A DNA stretch of 64,000 nucleotides, taken from an uncultured Psychromonas sp. Lineage in GTDB: Bacteria > Pseudomonadota > Gammaproteobacteria > Enterobacterales > Psychromonadaceae. The DNA lies in the NCBI RefSeq assembly GCF_947489755.1, contig NZ_CANLFB010000010.1, positions 62,001 through 126,000 on the forward strand. Reading direction: 5' to 3'. Below the pieces are notes generated by a model, which had not been told where the DNA came from, made no database searches, and saw nothing but the letters and a program-made list of their open reading frames with translations. A program made the position numbers and the translations under genes. Positions 19,813-29,211 of this stretch are shown in pieces (positions within the stretch are counted from its first letter, which is position 1; each line of letters begins with the position of its first letter).

Positions 19813-20880
19813 TTATTTGTTCTGAACAGTATCTTTTAATAATACAGCCGCTTGCTCTAATAACTCACACGTCGTAGCCCAGTCAATACACGCATCCGTT
19901 ACTGACATACCATATTGCAGTTTATCCGCAGGTAATGACGCAGGTTGGTTACCCGCGTTAATATGACTTTCTAACATAATACCGATGATAGATGTATTGC
20001 CATCAACTACTTGGCGGAATACATTTTTTGCTACTAACGGTTGTAGTTCATGATTTTTATTAGAGTTCTCATGACTACAATCAACAATAAGGATACTTTC
20101 CATTTTAGCTTTAACCAATGCTTGTTCAGCGAGTGCTACATTGATTGAATCGTAGTTTGGTTTACCGCCGCCGCCACGTAAAATAACGTGACCGTCTTTA
20201 TTACCAGCAGTTTGTAATAAAGCACTTTGTCCAGCTTGGTTAATGCCCATAAAACGATGCGGTGCAGAAGCAGATTGCATTGCATTAACTGCAGTAGATA
20301 GGCTACCGTCAGTACCGTTTTTAAAGCCAACTGGCATTGATAGGCCACTCGCCATTTCGCGGTGTGTTTGAGATTCTGTAGTACGAGCACCAATTGCAGC
20401 CCAACTAAATAAATCACCGATGTACTGTGGGCTAATTGGATCTAATGCTTCAGTTGCAATAGGTAAACCTAGTTCGGCAATCCATAACAATAATTCACGC
20501 GCTCTTTTAAGGCCTGTTTCGATATCAAATGAATCATCCATATGAGGGTCGTTAATTAAACCTTTCCAACCAACAGTGGTACGTGGTTTTTCAAAATAAA
20601 CTCGCATTACAATATATAAAGTATCTTTATATTGATCACGTAACTCTTTCAAACGCGTTGCATAATCTTTAGCAGCTTCGATATCATGAATTGAACAAGG
20701 GCCGCATATCACTAAAAAACGAGGGTCTTTTTTGTGCACGATATTAGATATAGTTTGACGAGATTCGTTAATGAATTGATACACACTATCAGAAGCGGGC
20801 AAAGACGCTTTAAGCTCTGCAGGTGTGATTAAAACAGTTTCTGATTCGATGTGGATATTTTCATTTGTTTGCGTAGTCAT
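19813..20880 (-). CDS. aroF: DAHP synthase (AroF-type)
   Basis: Condenses phosphoenolpyruvate with erythrose-4-phosphate, the first step of aromatic amino acid synthesis. A 355-residue type-I enzyme with VICGPCSIHD, RVYFEKPRTTVGWKGL, IGARTTESQTHR and the metal/PEP-binding DCSHENSNK. The start is the ATG after GAGAG; a longer frame would add 11 residues. Linkage to tyrA and length favour the tyrosine-sensitive AroF, though feedback specificity cannot be read with certainty. I saw no convincing TyrR box in the upstream region. Confidence 0.94.
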   Translation of the reverse strand: MTTQTNENIHIESETVLITPAELKASLPASDSVYQFINESRQTISNIVHKKDPRFLVICGPCSIHDIEAAKDYATRLKELRDQYKDTLYIVMRVYFEKPRTTVGWKGLINDPHMDDSFDIETGLKRARELLLWIAELGLPIATEALDPISPQYIGDLFSWAAIGARTTESQTHREMASGLSMPVGFKNGTDGSLSTAVNAMQSASAPHRFMGINQAGQSALLQTAGNKDGHVILRGGGGKPNYDSINVALAEQALVKAKMESILIVDCSHENSNKNHELQPLVAKNVFRQVVDGNTSIIGIMLESHINAGNQPASLPADKLQYGMSVTDACIDWATTCELLEQAAVLLKDTVQNK

Positions 20881-21083
20881 TTTACTCTCATTGACAATTA
20901 ATAGTGAAAACATAATAGCATAGCAAAATAATAGATCATGTGATTAAGCGATAGTGGTTAAATAAATGCAGTTTTAATCAAATTAACACCTAAATTATTG
21001 CGCTTTGTTTTACAATAAAGCACAGAAACCATTTATTTAGATATCTCTACTAACGTTCATAACCGAAGGTGTTTAATATCACT

Positions 21084-22196
21084 ATGCAGACAATTACTCC
21101 CCACATTATGACGTCATGGTCTGAAATAGAAAAACTAAAAGAAGATTGGAACCCGTTATTACAACAATCTGATGCGGATAATATTTTCTTAACCTGGCAA
21201 TGGATAGAGAGCTGGAAGAAGACTTGCTCACCTAATACCAAACCATTTTTTGTAGTACTAAAACAAGCACAGCAAGTTGTCGCTATTGCCCCCTTTTATA
21301 TTCAGCCTTATCGTTTATTCAAATTTTTTACTTATCAAGTATTAAGGTTTGCTGGGGACCAAGGTATCGGCTCTGAGTATTCTAATTTCATCGTCAAACA
21401 AGAACAGACAATTCAATTAAAAGCTTTATTGTGGTCAACCTTATTAACTAGCGACCAAGCCTCTCAATGGGATCTTATTTGGTATAGTAATGTCGCTAGC
21501 TGGAGTAAAGGGGGAAAAACGTTACTGACTTCACTGCAAAAGACGCCACAATTAAATATGAAATCTCGCGTTGTAGAATTTGCGAATACTGAACTCAAAA
21601 ATGTATCAGAACAAGTATTACCTTCGCTATCTAAAAGCTTACGCACCAACATAAAACAAACACAAAATTATTTAAGCCGACAAGGTGATTGGCAGGTGAG
21701 CTTTTGTGATGATCCATCATTACTTGAAAAAGAGTTAAATCGACTATTTGAATTGCATAATTTACGTTGGCAAAATGCAGGTTTACAAGGTTCATTTGAA
21801 AGACGCCCTGAGATGGCCGCTTTTTATCAAGATTTTGCCGTTAAAGCACTGCAGCTAGGTTGGTTACGATTAGCAAAGTTAGAATGTGAAGGTGTCACGC
21901 AAGCAATGCAAATCGGTTACGTTTACCAAGATCAGTTTTTTGCATTACAAGAAGGGTTTAATGCTGATTTTCAGAATGGTGTGGGACAAGTATTACGATA
22001 CCATGTTTTTCAACAATGTTTAAAAGAACAACTCACTGATTATGACTTTTTAGGTGTGTACACAAATCATAAAAGACGTTGGCTAGCACAAAAGCGGGAA
22101 GGACAAAATTTACTTATTTGGCCAAATAAAATCAAAAATGTATTGTTTAGATTAATGACTATTTGGCCAACGGGTAAATACTTTAAGCCTTTATAA
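21084..22196 (+). CDS. CelD/FemAB-like GNAT-fold acyltransferase
   Basis: A 370-residue cytoplasmic protein resembling the CelD/BcsL and FemAB-like GNAT families found in exopolysaccharide loci, including XrtA ones. Conserved parts are FLTWQWIESWKK and PFYIQ near the N-terminus, the SKSLRTNIKQTQNYLSRQG linker, and the C-terminal fold with FALQEGFNADFQNGVGQVLRYHVFQ and YDFLGVYTNHKRRW. It probably transfers an acyl or aminoacyl group to a sugar intermediate (inference). The start is uncertain: ATG 21084 is chosen, but a GTG 15 bases upstream is possible and neither has a strong ribosome binding site. It marks the left border of the polysaccharide locus. Confidence 0.75.
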   Translation: MQTITPHIMTSWSEIEKLKEDWNPLLQQSDADNIFLTWQWIESWKKTCSPNTKPFFVVLKQAQQVVAIAPFYIQPYRLFKFFTYQVLRFAGDQGIGSEYSNFIVKQEQTIQLKALLWSTLLTSDQASQWDLIWYSNVASWSKGGKTLLTSLQKTPQLNMKSRVVEFANTELKNVSEQVLPSLSKSLRTNIKQTQNYLSRQGDWQVSFCDDPSLLEKELNRLFELHNLRWQNAGLQGSFERRPEMAAFYQDFAVKALQLGWLRLAKLECEGVTQAMQIGYVYQDQFFALQEGFNADFQNGVGQVLRYHVFQQCLKEQLTDYDFLGVYTNHKRRWLAQKREGQNLLIWPNKIKNVLFRLMTIWPTGKYFKPL

Positions 22197-22225
22197 ATTT
22201 AAAGCTTTAACTAAAATAAAAAATA

Positions 22226-24229
22226 TTACGACCAAGTGATAGCAGTAATAAACTCTTTATCTTCACTAATATGAGCAGATAACGCTAACGTAGTAATCGG
22301 TACTTTTTGATGATATCCGCGACTCAACCATCCTAATGACGGTGTTTGTTGATCATCTGATACTTCACCTTTGATTAACACAGCTTGCATTTTTTCAGGT
22401 AGTTTAATAACCACTAAACTATCACCCAACGACAAAGTGCAAATACCTTCTTTGATTTCTATATTTTGACAATCTTCTGAGAAGTGAAAATAAATAACCG
22501 CATCATGCTGACCTTGAGTTGTTAAGGCATCAACAATATTGATTTGTTTTTTCTGTACATCTAAATCAATACTACGCTGATGATTCACAGGAGAACCTAA
22601 ACGTTTATAACCATCATGTTCAGCGACAATTTTACCGCCAAATTCAGTAGGAGACCAAACTGAACAGATAGCCTGTGCATGCGACTCCCACATAAAAGGC
22701 CCAGTCATTACTGATTGGTCCAGACCATCAATCTCAATTGTATTATGTGCTCGTGTTTTTCGGAAATGATTACGCCATTGTGGAAAACTAAAGTAATCAT
22801 AAGTACCCGTATCAACAAATAAATCCTGTTGATTAATACGAACTACACAACTTAATGCATCAGCATGGCCATGAGCGGCTATTGCTGTATAACCTAGCTC
22901 TGCGACGTCCATTAAGATGCTAGCTTGATTTTTTTCACTCAATTTACCCGCTTGTAAAAGGTAATAGCCAGAGTCAGTAAAAGCGACGGGGCTTAATTCT
23001 CTTTCATTTGGGTTAATCTGATTAATAGGTTGTTGCCTATTATTAAACAACCAAAATGAAGATTCACTTGTTTTCTTTAAGCCTTGTGTAAAAATGGTGT
23101 CATCATATAGGTGACTAACAACATCACACAACGCATTGATATCATGCACATGGTCACCAAGATCTAATACGTAACCATCATCTTGGTCACCTAACATCGG
23201 GTAATGTTGACCGCCTTCAGCAATCGTTGCAATAAAATGACTTAAACGATTAAGCGTTTGCCAATAAGCAGGTGAAAAGGAGTCATCGCTCCACTTCCCC
23301 GTTAACCCCGTTAATAAATAAAACTGAAATACAAAAAACTGATAACTAAAAGCATGTTCTTTAGTACATCCATCTTCAAAGGTTTGTGCTTGTATCTCTT
23401 TTTCTAATACTTGTTTACTCTTTTCCTGCCATTGCCTAGCATCTTTAAGTATTGAAAAGTAACGTGCGGCAATATAAACGCCTGCAGCTTCGCCCACTAA
23501 ATGATTGTTTGCAGAAGTGCCTTGTGAAAACTTACCGCTGACATCACGACAATGTAAAAATACACTTTCTAATAATCGTTGCTTAAAATCACCGGTAAAT
23601 AATCCAGAGTCTTTGATTAAATCGATTGTCCATACCCAGCTAATTAAACGAATAGCTAATTCTAATGGGCTACGCCAATTCATCCCTTTACCATATGGGT
23701 TTTCGTCTAACCAATGCGTTATTTGCTCTACGGCTGCTTGTGCATATTTAATATCACCAGATACTTTATATGCTCTCGCTAACACCACCATCTGATGATG
23801 ACGATTTGGCTCCCATACTAATTTACAATCACCGTTATTTTTAAAATCTCGGTAATTAACTGAAAGTATATGTCCAAGTTTTGAATAGATATCTGCACTA
23901 TGATCTTTATGCCAATTAATAGGCGTTCCCAAGTCGTGATCTTTTAAATCAAAATAACTAAGCTTATGATCCATAATAGATTCAGCTTGGGTTAATAAAG
24001 GCGTTAACCACTGTTCATTATAATGATCAACTTGCCCTTCAAAAACAGTAAACCCAGGTTTAAAAACAGACTCAGCATCATAAGTATCAACGAATCCTGC
24101 TTTAGGTACTTTATTAAATTGAACTCGCGCTCGCTCAGCCCAAGCATCACTTAATGAAGTCACTCGCCATGTTATCTCACTGACAGACATCATTTGAATT
24201 CGTTTAATATACCAAGTAAGGGATTGCAT
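22226..24229 (-). CDS. Heparinase II/III-family polysaccharide lyase
   Basis: A 667-residue protein with the heparinase-II/III plan: an N-terminal alpha/alpha toroid (about 70-390) holding NNHLVGEAAG (241-250) and QFYLLTG, then a C-terminal beta-sandwich with AAHGHADALS, TGTYDYF and RKTRAHNTIEIDG, the last being the family hallmark. It should cleave a uronate-containing polymer by beta-elimination. No clear signal peptide is seen; the N-terminus MQSLTWYIKRIQMMS is weakly amphipathic. In exopolysaccharide loci such lyases trim or degrade the polymer made. It lies 19 bases after the exosortase gene and ends the leftward gene string. Confidence 0.85.
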   Translation of the reverse strand: MQSLTWYIKRIQMMSVSEITWRVTSLSDAWAERARVQFNKVPKAGFVDTYDAESVFKPGFTVFEGQVDHYNEQWLTPLLTQAESIMDHKLSYFDLKDHDLGTPINWHKDHSADIYSKLGHILSVNYRDFKNNGDCKLVWEPNRHHQMVVLARAYKVSGDIKYAQAAVEQITHWLDENPYGKGMNWRSPLELAIRLISWVWTIDLIKDSGLFTGDFKQRLLESVFLHCRDVSGKFSQGTSANNHLVGEAAGVYIAARYFSILKDARQWQEKSKQVLEKEIQAQTFEDGCTKEHAFSYQFFVFQFYLLTGLTGKWSDDSFSPAYWQTLNRLSHFIATIAEGGQHYPMLGDQDDGYVLDLGDHVHDINALCDVVSHLYDDTIFTQGLKKTSESSFWLFNNRQQPINQINPNERELSPVAFTDSGYYLLQAGKLSEKNQASILMDVAELGYTAIAAHGHADALSCVVRINQQDLFVDTGTYDYFSFPQWRNHFRKTRAHNTIEIDGLDQSVMTGPFMWESHAQAICSVWSPTEFGGKIVAEHDGYKRLGSPVNHQRSIDLDVQKKQINIVDALTTQGQHDAVIYFHFSEDCQNIEIKEGICTLSLGDSLVVIKLPEKMQAVLIKGEVSDDQQTPSLGWLSRGYHQKVPITTLALSAHISEDKEFITAITWS

Positions 24230-24248
24230 AATTATTTAGTCTCGCAAA

Positions 24249-25769
24249 TTAGTATTCAGAGGGATGAAGGTAAGCATAAATAAATTGACTTAATTGCATT
24301 TTAGCCGCTGCGACATCTTTACCATCAAAATCAAGGCTAACAGCAACCAATGTTGCTCCAGGTTGCCCTTTTAATGCGGATTTCACTTCGGTCAGTTTAG
24401 CTATTTTTTTATCACTTGTTAGTACACCATTGATGACATACCAAGAAGCAATCATTCGATATCGGTGTGAAGATTTTTTTAAGAGTAAAAAATCAGTTTC
24501 TTGTAGATTTTTGCTCTTTATCAGTGCTAATTTTTTATCTTCAACGCGATCCCAAAACTGCTTATTAAAAAGATAATTCTCAACATAAATCATCTCACTC
24601 GCTTGTTCCTGTTTAATATAATCAGCGAGATAAACTTGAAAACCTAATGCTTCCTTAGTGTAATAAAAAAAGCGCTCTTGAGTCGCCCCTTGTGAATAAG
24701 GTTTCCAATTTGGACTGTAGTTTTTATCACTACTCACCATCTCATAGTTTTTTACATTAGGAACTGTTAATGCATAGTTTTCGTCATATCGAGAAGGGAT
24801 CCAATATGAAGCACCAATGAATAACACTAAGATAGAAAGAGTCGTTATAATTTGAAGTTTATTAACTTGCTTGACCTGAAGCGACGTATCTACTGTCTCT
24901 TTTTTTTGATTTACATTACTGTGAGCAACATTATTTAGATTCGACTCTTTTTGAGAGTCATCAAAATACGTGCGTGCAATATAAATAAGCGGCAATAAAC
25001 AAACAGCAAAAACAATCCAACCGAAAGTTAAATGATCATGCACAATAAAGTGATTCATTTCCGTATAAGTACCCACCACAATGATGATAATAATACGTAA
25101 CCAATTGGCTATTATGGCAATAACTAAACAAATGAACAAAAACCAAAGGGTTTTTTTAGTACTTAATTTATTGAAATAACCCACGCAGAAAGCCAACAAA
25201 GCAGACACCATAAAGAAGCCTAAACCAGAGCATGCAGGCTCAACATCAAACATCCCACCAACGGTAGATAATCTAAAATGATCACGGTCTACAGCAATAC
25301 CAATTAGCTCAGGCCCCCATTGCCCTGCTTGTGTCGATAATTCCCGTAAAGGAAATTGTAAAACATTCCACACAGGTAAAATAAGCAACAACATCAATAA
25401 AGGAACAAAGAAAGACTTAACAACACTCCAACCATAAAAACAAAAAATTAAAGAGAGCATTGAACTGAAAAAAGCTAGCTGTTGTAACTGTTGAATGCTC
25501 GATAGTTGGGCAACTAATGCAATCAAGAGACTCGCTATTAAACAACATAAACCAAAACCGTATTGTCGTTTCGATAAAGTAATAGTCGTTAGGTGTTTAC
25601 GTTGTAAATAAAATACATAACAAACAACAATAATGCCTAAAAAACCATGACTGTAAGGCCCATCACTATTCCATTCATCAAAGATACTCAGTAATACTGA
25701 TACGTTAACCGTTGCCAGTAAAATCAAAGAAACAATAAATAAAAAATGCTCTGAAATACGCTTAAACAA
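24249..25769 (-). CDS. xrtA: Exosortase A fused to EpsI domain
   Basis: Polytopic inner-membrane protein of 506 residues. The exosortase core (about 1-270) has many hydrophobic helices and the transpeptidase-like triad: Cys180 in EPACSGLGF, Arg225 in NWLRI and His244/246 in HDHLTFGW. A further transmembrane segment near 312-330 leads to a periplasmic EpsI-type domain (to 506) with GFQVYLADYI and SSHRYRMIASWYVING. This fusion is typical of exosortase A of exopolysaccharide loci, which cuts and sorts PEP-CTERM proteins. The start is a TTG with AAGGA seven bases before; no ATG is available. No PEP-CTERM substrate is encoded in this window. Confidence 0.92.
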   Translation of the reverse strand: MFKRISEHFLFIVSLILLATVNVSVLLSIFDEWNSDGPYSHGFLGIIVVCYVFYLQRKHLTTITLSKRQYGFGLCCLIASLLIALVAQLSSIQQLQQLAFFSSMLSLIFCFYGWSVVKSFFVPLLMLLLILPVWNVLQFPLRELSTQAGQWGPELIGIAVDRDHFRLSTVGGMFDVEPACSGLGFFMVSALLAFCVGYFNKLSTKKTLWFLFICLVIAIIANWLRIIIIIVVGTYTEMNHFIVHDHLTFGWIVFAVCLLPLIYIARTYFDDSQKESNLNNVAHSNVNQKKETVDTSLQVKQVNKLQIITTLSILVLFIGASYWIPSRYDENYALTVPNVKNYEMVSSDKNYSPNWKPYSQGATQERFFYYTKEALGFQVYLADYIKQEQASEMIYVENYLFNKQFWDRVEDKKLALIKSKNLQETDFLLLKKSSHRYRMIASWYVINGVLTSDKKIAKLTEVKSALKGQPGATLVAVSLDFDGKDVAAAKMQLSQFIYAYLHPSEY

Positions 25770-25814
25770 AATACTATCCTTTTAGCCAATCAATGACTGT
25801 AATACTATATCAGG

Positions 25815-26945
25815 CTACATTAATATTTCTTTATAGACTGCGACCGTTCTTTCCGCGACACGCTCTGAATGATATAAATCAAGCGCTAATTTTTTAGCTT
25901 TATCGTGCATCTTTTTCGACAAGTCAGGATTTGTTAAAATACGTTCACATTTATTAGCAATATCTTGTGCGTCAAAAGGGTTTATTAAAAAGCCCGTTTC
26001 GCCATTTTTAACCATATATGGCATACCGCAACGATTCGAAGTGACAACAGGAACGCCTACGGCCATTGCTTCTTCAATTCCCATTGGCGAATTTTCCTCA
26101 AGGGAGGCCAGTGCATAAATAGAAGCATTGCATAATTCAGCTTGTACTTCCGTTGTGGTAATACGCCCTAATAAAGTGACATTTTTTTGTAAATGATTCA
26201 CTTCAATAATATCTTTAAGTTTATTGGCATATTCTTGATCAACAATACCACCCGCAATACGTAACTCTACTTTAATTCCTTTTTTAACCATTAAAGCCAC
26301 TGCATTCACTAATTGAATGACATTTTTACGAGGTGCAATAACTGCAGACGTAAAGATAGTACTGGCGACTTCTTCTCTAACTAACTTAAAAAATGCATCT
26401 GAAATTGGATTATCAATATCAAAAATATTAGCTTGAGTAATACCGCTTAATCTTTCTCTAACATAAGGGCTAATCGAAATAATATTAGGTTGCTTGGCCC
26501 AACTACTCTTTTCAATAAACTCCCACACTTTAGAGCGTAAAACTTTAAACTTTCCATTAGCCAATAACGTATCGCCATAAATAAAACCATGGACTGTAAA
26601 TACTTTAGGTACTGATATATCTTTGACCATAATGCCATAGGTGTCATGAGCATGAATTAAATCAGGTTTTAATGATTTTATTGTCGACTCTATGACTTTT
26701 TTACTCACTCCTATTGCGTTTTTAAGCTCGCTCCCTGAAGGCTTAGGTATGCGGTGTATGGTCACGTTATCATTACATTCTATGGTTGTTTTTTCAGTAT
26801 CAGGGCATAAAGTTAAAACATGAATATCAAATTCTGCATATTGCGATAACGACGAGATAAGATTAACGCTGACAGCTTCCACTCCACCATGAGGTCTATT
26901 TACATCAATTGGAAATTGAGTAACAAATGCTAGCTTTATACTCAT
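25815..26945 (-). CDS. Glycosyltransferase, GT4-type
   Basis: A 376-residue GT-B glycosyltransferase. The N-terminal acceptor domain begins KLAFVTQFPIDVNRPHGGVE with the glycine-rich turn of the family, followed by LIHAHDTYG. The C-terminal nucleotide-sugar domain has VIAPRKNVIQLV, LLGRITTTEVQ and the E-x7-E segment SPMGIEEAMAVGVPVVTS. It is cytoplasmic or peripheral and predicted to add one sugar to the lipid-linked repeat unit. It begins 12 bases after the next upstream transferase, in the same operon, and is followed by the exosortase. Donor and acceptor cannot be told. Confidence 0.88.
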   Translation of the reverse strand: MSIKLAFVTQFPIDVNRPHGGVEAVSVNLISSLSQYAEFDIHVLTLCPDTEKTTIECNDNVTIHRIPKPSGSELKNAIGVSKKVIESTIKSLKPDLIHAHDTYGIMVKDISVPKVFTVHGFIYGDTLLANGKFKVLRSKVWEFIEKSSWAKQPNIISISPYVRERLSGITQANIFDIDNPISDAFFKLVREEVASTIFTSAVIAPRKNVIQLVNAVALMVKKGIKVELRIAGGIVDQEYANKLKDIIEVNHLQKNVTLLGRITTTEVQAELCNASIYALASLEENSPMGIEEAMAVGVPVVTSNRCGMPYMVKNGETGFLINPFDAQDIANKCERILTNPDLSKKMHDKAKKLALDLYHSERVAERTVAVYKEILM

Positions 26946-26957
26946 TTTTAAATCCCT

Positions 26958-28079
26958 TTAGTTCGAAAGCTCAGTAAAGATAGCTTCAAATCTTTCCATT
27001 ACTTGGTCAACAGAATGATTTTGCTGATAATATGCACGCGCATTAGCAGAGTGTAGTTGCCATAGGTCAGGATCTGAACACAGCTTTTTAATACCTGAAA
27101 CCAAATCATCTTTAGTAACTGCATCAACCCCTAATTGTCGGTCTCTAATTAGATTATCTGGATCAAAAGTGGAAACAATAGGAACACCTTGGCTCCAGGC
27201 TTCTAGAAAAGTATTTGGAAAGCCTTCATAAATAGATGAACAACAAAAAACACTCGCACTGCGATATAAATTTGGCATATCAGCACGAGCAACCATGCCT
27301 AAATAAGTAACGTTATCTAAACGATTAATAGTATTTAAAATACTTTTAAAATATTCATCTTCCTGGGCAGGACTTCCACCCACAATAAATTGATATTGTG
27401 GTAAATCAGCCGCAACTTCCAAGAATAATTCCAATCGTTTGCTTTCATGGATACGTGCTGCCCATACAATAGTGGGTTTATCTTTATTAAACGCTATGTT
27501 TTGATATTCACTTTCGCTCGGTCCAGGACATGGCATTGGCATTATTTCAGAATCTAAGTTAAACCCTGCTTTAAGCGAATCCATCTGCTTTTTAGTTTGC
27601 GACAAAATATAATCTGAATGAGTTAATCCATAACGGTATAAGATTCTTTCACGGTAAGTATTCATGACAGGTAATTTATAATCAGCATCTGAATCATTCG
27701 CTAATGAATATAAGAATTTTTTGCCATTACGCTTACACCACATAGCAACTTGTCCGGTAATGTATTCACCACAGTTTTGATAATATACATCAGCATTAGC
27801 ACGCTTCATTGCACTATTTAAACCCGTCCACCTAGGATGAAAAAAGCGAATACCAGGTAAACCTGAATCTTGTCGACATATTTTAATGACGTGAATACCA
27901 TCAATGACTTCATCTTCATCAGAACCTTCAGCCCAAGTTAATAAAGAAACTTTATGACCTCTAGATACTAACCATTTTGCCATCAAACTTGTTTGTCTTT
28001 CAACTCCCCCAATTGAACCATGACTCCCACCCGTAACTGCTCCATATGCAAAATGAGCAACAAGACATATATTTAACAT
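26958..28079 (-). CDS. Glycosyltransferase, GT4-type
   Basis: A 373-residue GT-B protein. It starts NICLVAHFAYGAVTGGSHGSIGGVERQ and has VYYQNCGEYITG in the first domain. The second domain shows IVWAARIHESKRLELFLE, a typical GT4 strand-loop, and SSIYEGFPNTFLEAWSQGVPIVST with the E-x7-E acid pair. It is encoded between a polysaccharide deacetylase gene and another GT4 gene, in one leftward run. Specific sugar unknown. Confidence 0.88.
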   Translation of the reverse strand: MLNICLVAHFAYGAVTGGSHGSIGGVERQTSLMAKWLVSRGHKVSLLTWAEGSDEDEVIDGIHVIKICRQDSGLPGIRFFHPRWTGLNSAMKRANADVYYQNCGEYITGQVAMWCKRNGKKFLYSLANDSDADYKLPVMNTYRERILYRYGLTHSDYILSQTKKQMDSLKAGFNLDSEIMPMPCPGPSESEYQNIAFNKDKPTIVWAARIHESKRLELFLEVAADLPQYQFIVGGSPAQEDEYFKSILNTINRLDNVTYLGMVARADMPNLYRSASVFCCSSIYEGFPNTFLEAWSQGVPIVSTFDPDNLIRDRQLGVDAVTKDDLVSGIKKLCSDPDLWQLHSANARAYYQQNHSVDQVMERFEAIFTELSN

Positions 28080-28136
28080 GATAATTTACAACCTTAATAA
28101 TATGAGAGTTTTTAATAAAAATGGGGGCTTAAGTGG

Positions 28137-29165
28137 CTATTTTGTATTTAGTAAATACAACAACTCAGAGGTGGTTTTATTCGCAGGGAAATTAAAGCGC
28201 TTTAACATCATTAAATCATCCTTTGATTCACACAGCCCAACATCTGTAGAAAAAGCAGCACGGTAACTCGCCTCTTTAACTAACTTAATTGCTAATCCAT
28301 TATAATTGCCATTAGGATAACAAAAGTAATGACATTTTACTGCTAATTCGTTTTCAATACAGATTTTTGATTGCTTTAATTGTGATGAAATATCATCTTC
28401 ATTAAGGCAATCTAGACGGAGATGATCTTCTGTATGACTAGCAATATCGATGCGTCCTTTGCTAACAGCTTCTTTTAATATTGCCCAAGATACTATAGCG
28501 GACCAATCATCTTTATCACTAATATCGCTTAACTTTAAGCCTGAACGTGCTTCCAATATTTCAGATAGTCCATTAAATAAATTATTTAGTTTGATATCGT
28601 CATTAAAGCGTTGCTTACAATCATCTCTAAATTTTTTATAGCTTATGGTTAGGTCTTCACGTGTTCTTGCATCAAAATGATACATAGAGTCTTGATAGCT
28701 TAATGACAAAACCTCCCCCATATTTTGTTGCAAAGCATAATCTAATCGGTCAAACCAAAAAGGTAAACCAGAGTTAACATGATTTGTTGCGACAAATAAG
28801 ACGGGTTTAATAGAAAAGCTTTCACAAATTGGTAGAGCATAATCAATATTATTGCGATAACCATCGTCAAATGTAATCAGAATTGCATTATTGATTGGAG
28901 GTGATTTTCCATCCAATATATCTACACATTGCTCTATTGAAATAAATTGATAATGCTGAGACAGTATTGTTAATGTTCGTTTAAGTTCTTCAGGGCAAAG
29001 CTGTTGTCTAAGTGGCTCCCAACATGATTTTTCATTTGGAGCCATTACGCCATGCAACATTAAAATACAGACTTTATGTCGATTTTTATAATGTAAAACA
29101 TCTAAAATTCCAAATTTCAATAATATATTTAGAAGCAGTTTTTTTAAAAGAAATTTACTTTTCAT
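28137..29165 (-). CDS. Polysaccharide deacetylase (NodB/CE4 family)
   Basis: A 342-residue CE4-type protein. After a hydrophobic and basic N-terminus come ILMLHGVMAP, the metal-binding aspartates in ITFDDGYRNN and the histidine pair in SHTEDHLRL, then CYPNGNYN and the C-terminal LMMLKRFNFP. These are the five CE4 motifs, so it should remove N- or O-acetyl groups from a sugar polymer or intermediate. The N-terminal residues (KKLLLNILLKFGIL) may anchor it to the membrane. It lies among glycosyltransferases, which suggests modification of the repeat unit or the polymer. Confidence 0.88.
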   Translation of the reverse strand: MKSKFLLKKLLLNILLKFGILDVLHYKNRHKVCILMLHGVMAPNEKSCWEPLRQQLCPEELKRTLTILSQHYQFISIEQCVDILDGKSPPINNAILITFDDGYRNNIDYALPICESFSIKPVLFVATNHVNSGLPFWFDRLDYALQQNMGEVLSLSYQDSMYHFDARTREDLTISYKKFRDDCKQRFNDDIKLNNLFNGLSEILEARSGLKLSDISDKDDWSAIVSWAILKEAVSKGRIDIASHTEDHLRLDCLNEDDISSQLKQSKICIENELAVKCHYFCYPNGNYNGLAIKLVKEASYRAAFSTDVGLCESKDDLMMLKRFNFPANKTTSELLYLLNTK

Positions 29166-29211
29166 AAATACAGTTCCACTTTATAAAAGCTCGACTATCG
29201 ATTAAATTTAT

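Noticed and set aside
20136-20417. 93-codon minus-strand frame inside aroF
   Set aside because: Another reading frame of the conserved DAHP synthase gene, with no ribosome binding site.
20881-21083. TyrR box upstream of aroF
   Set aside because: I found only a TGTAAA half near 21010 (minus strand) without the second half at the right spacing.
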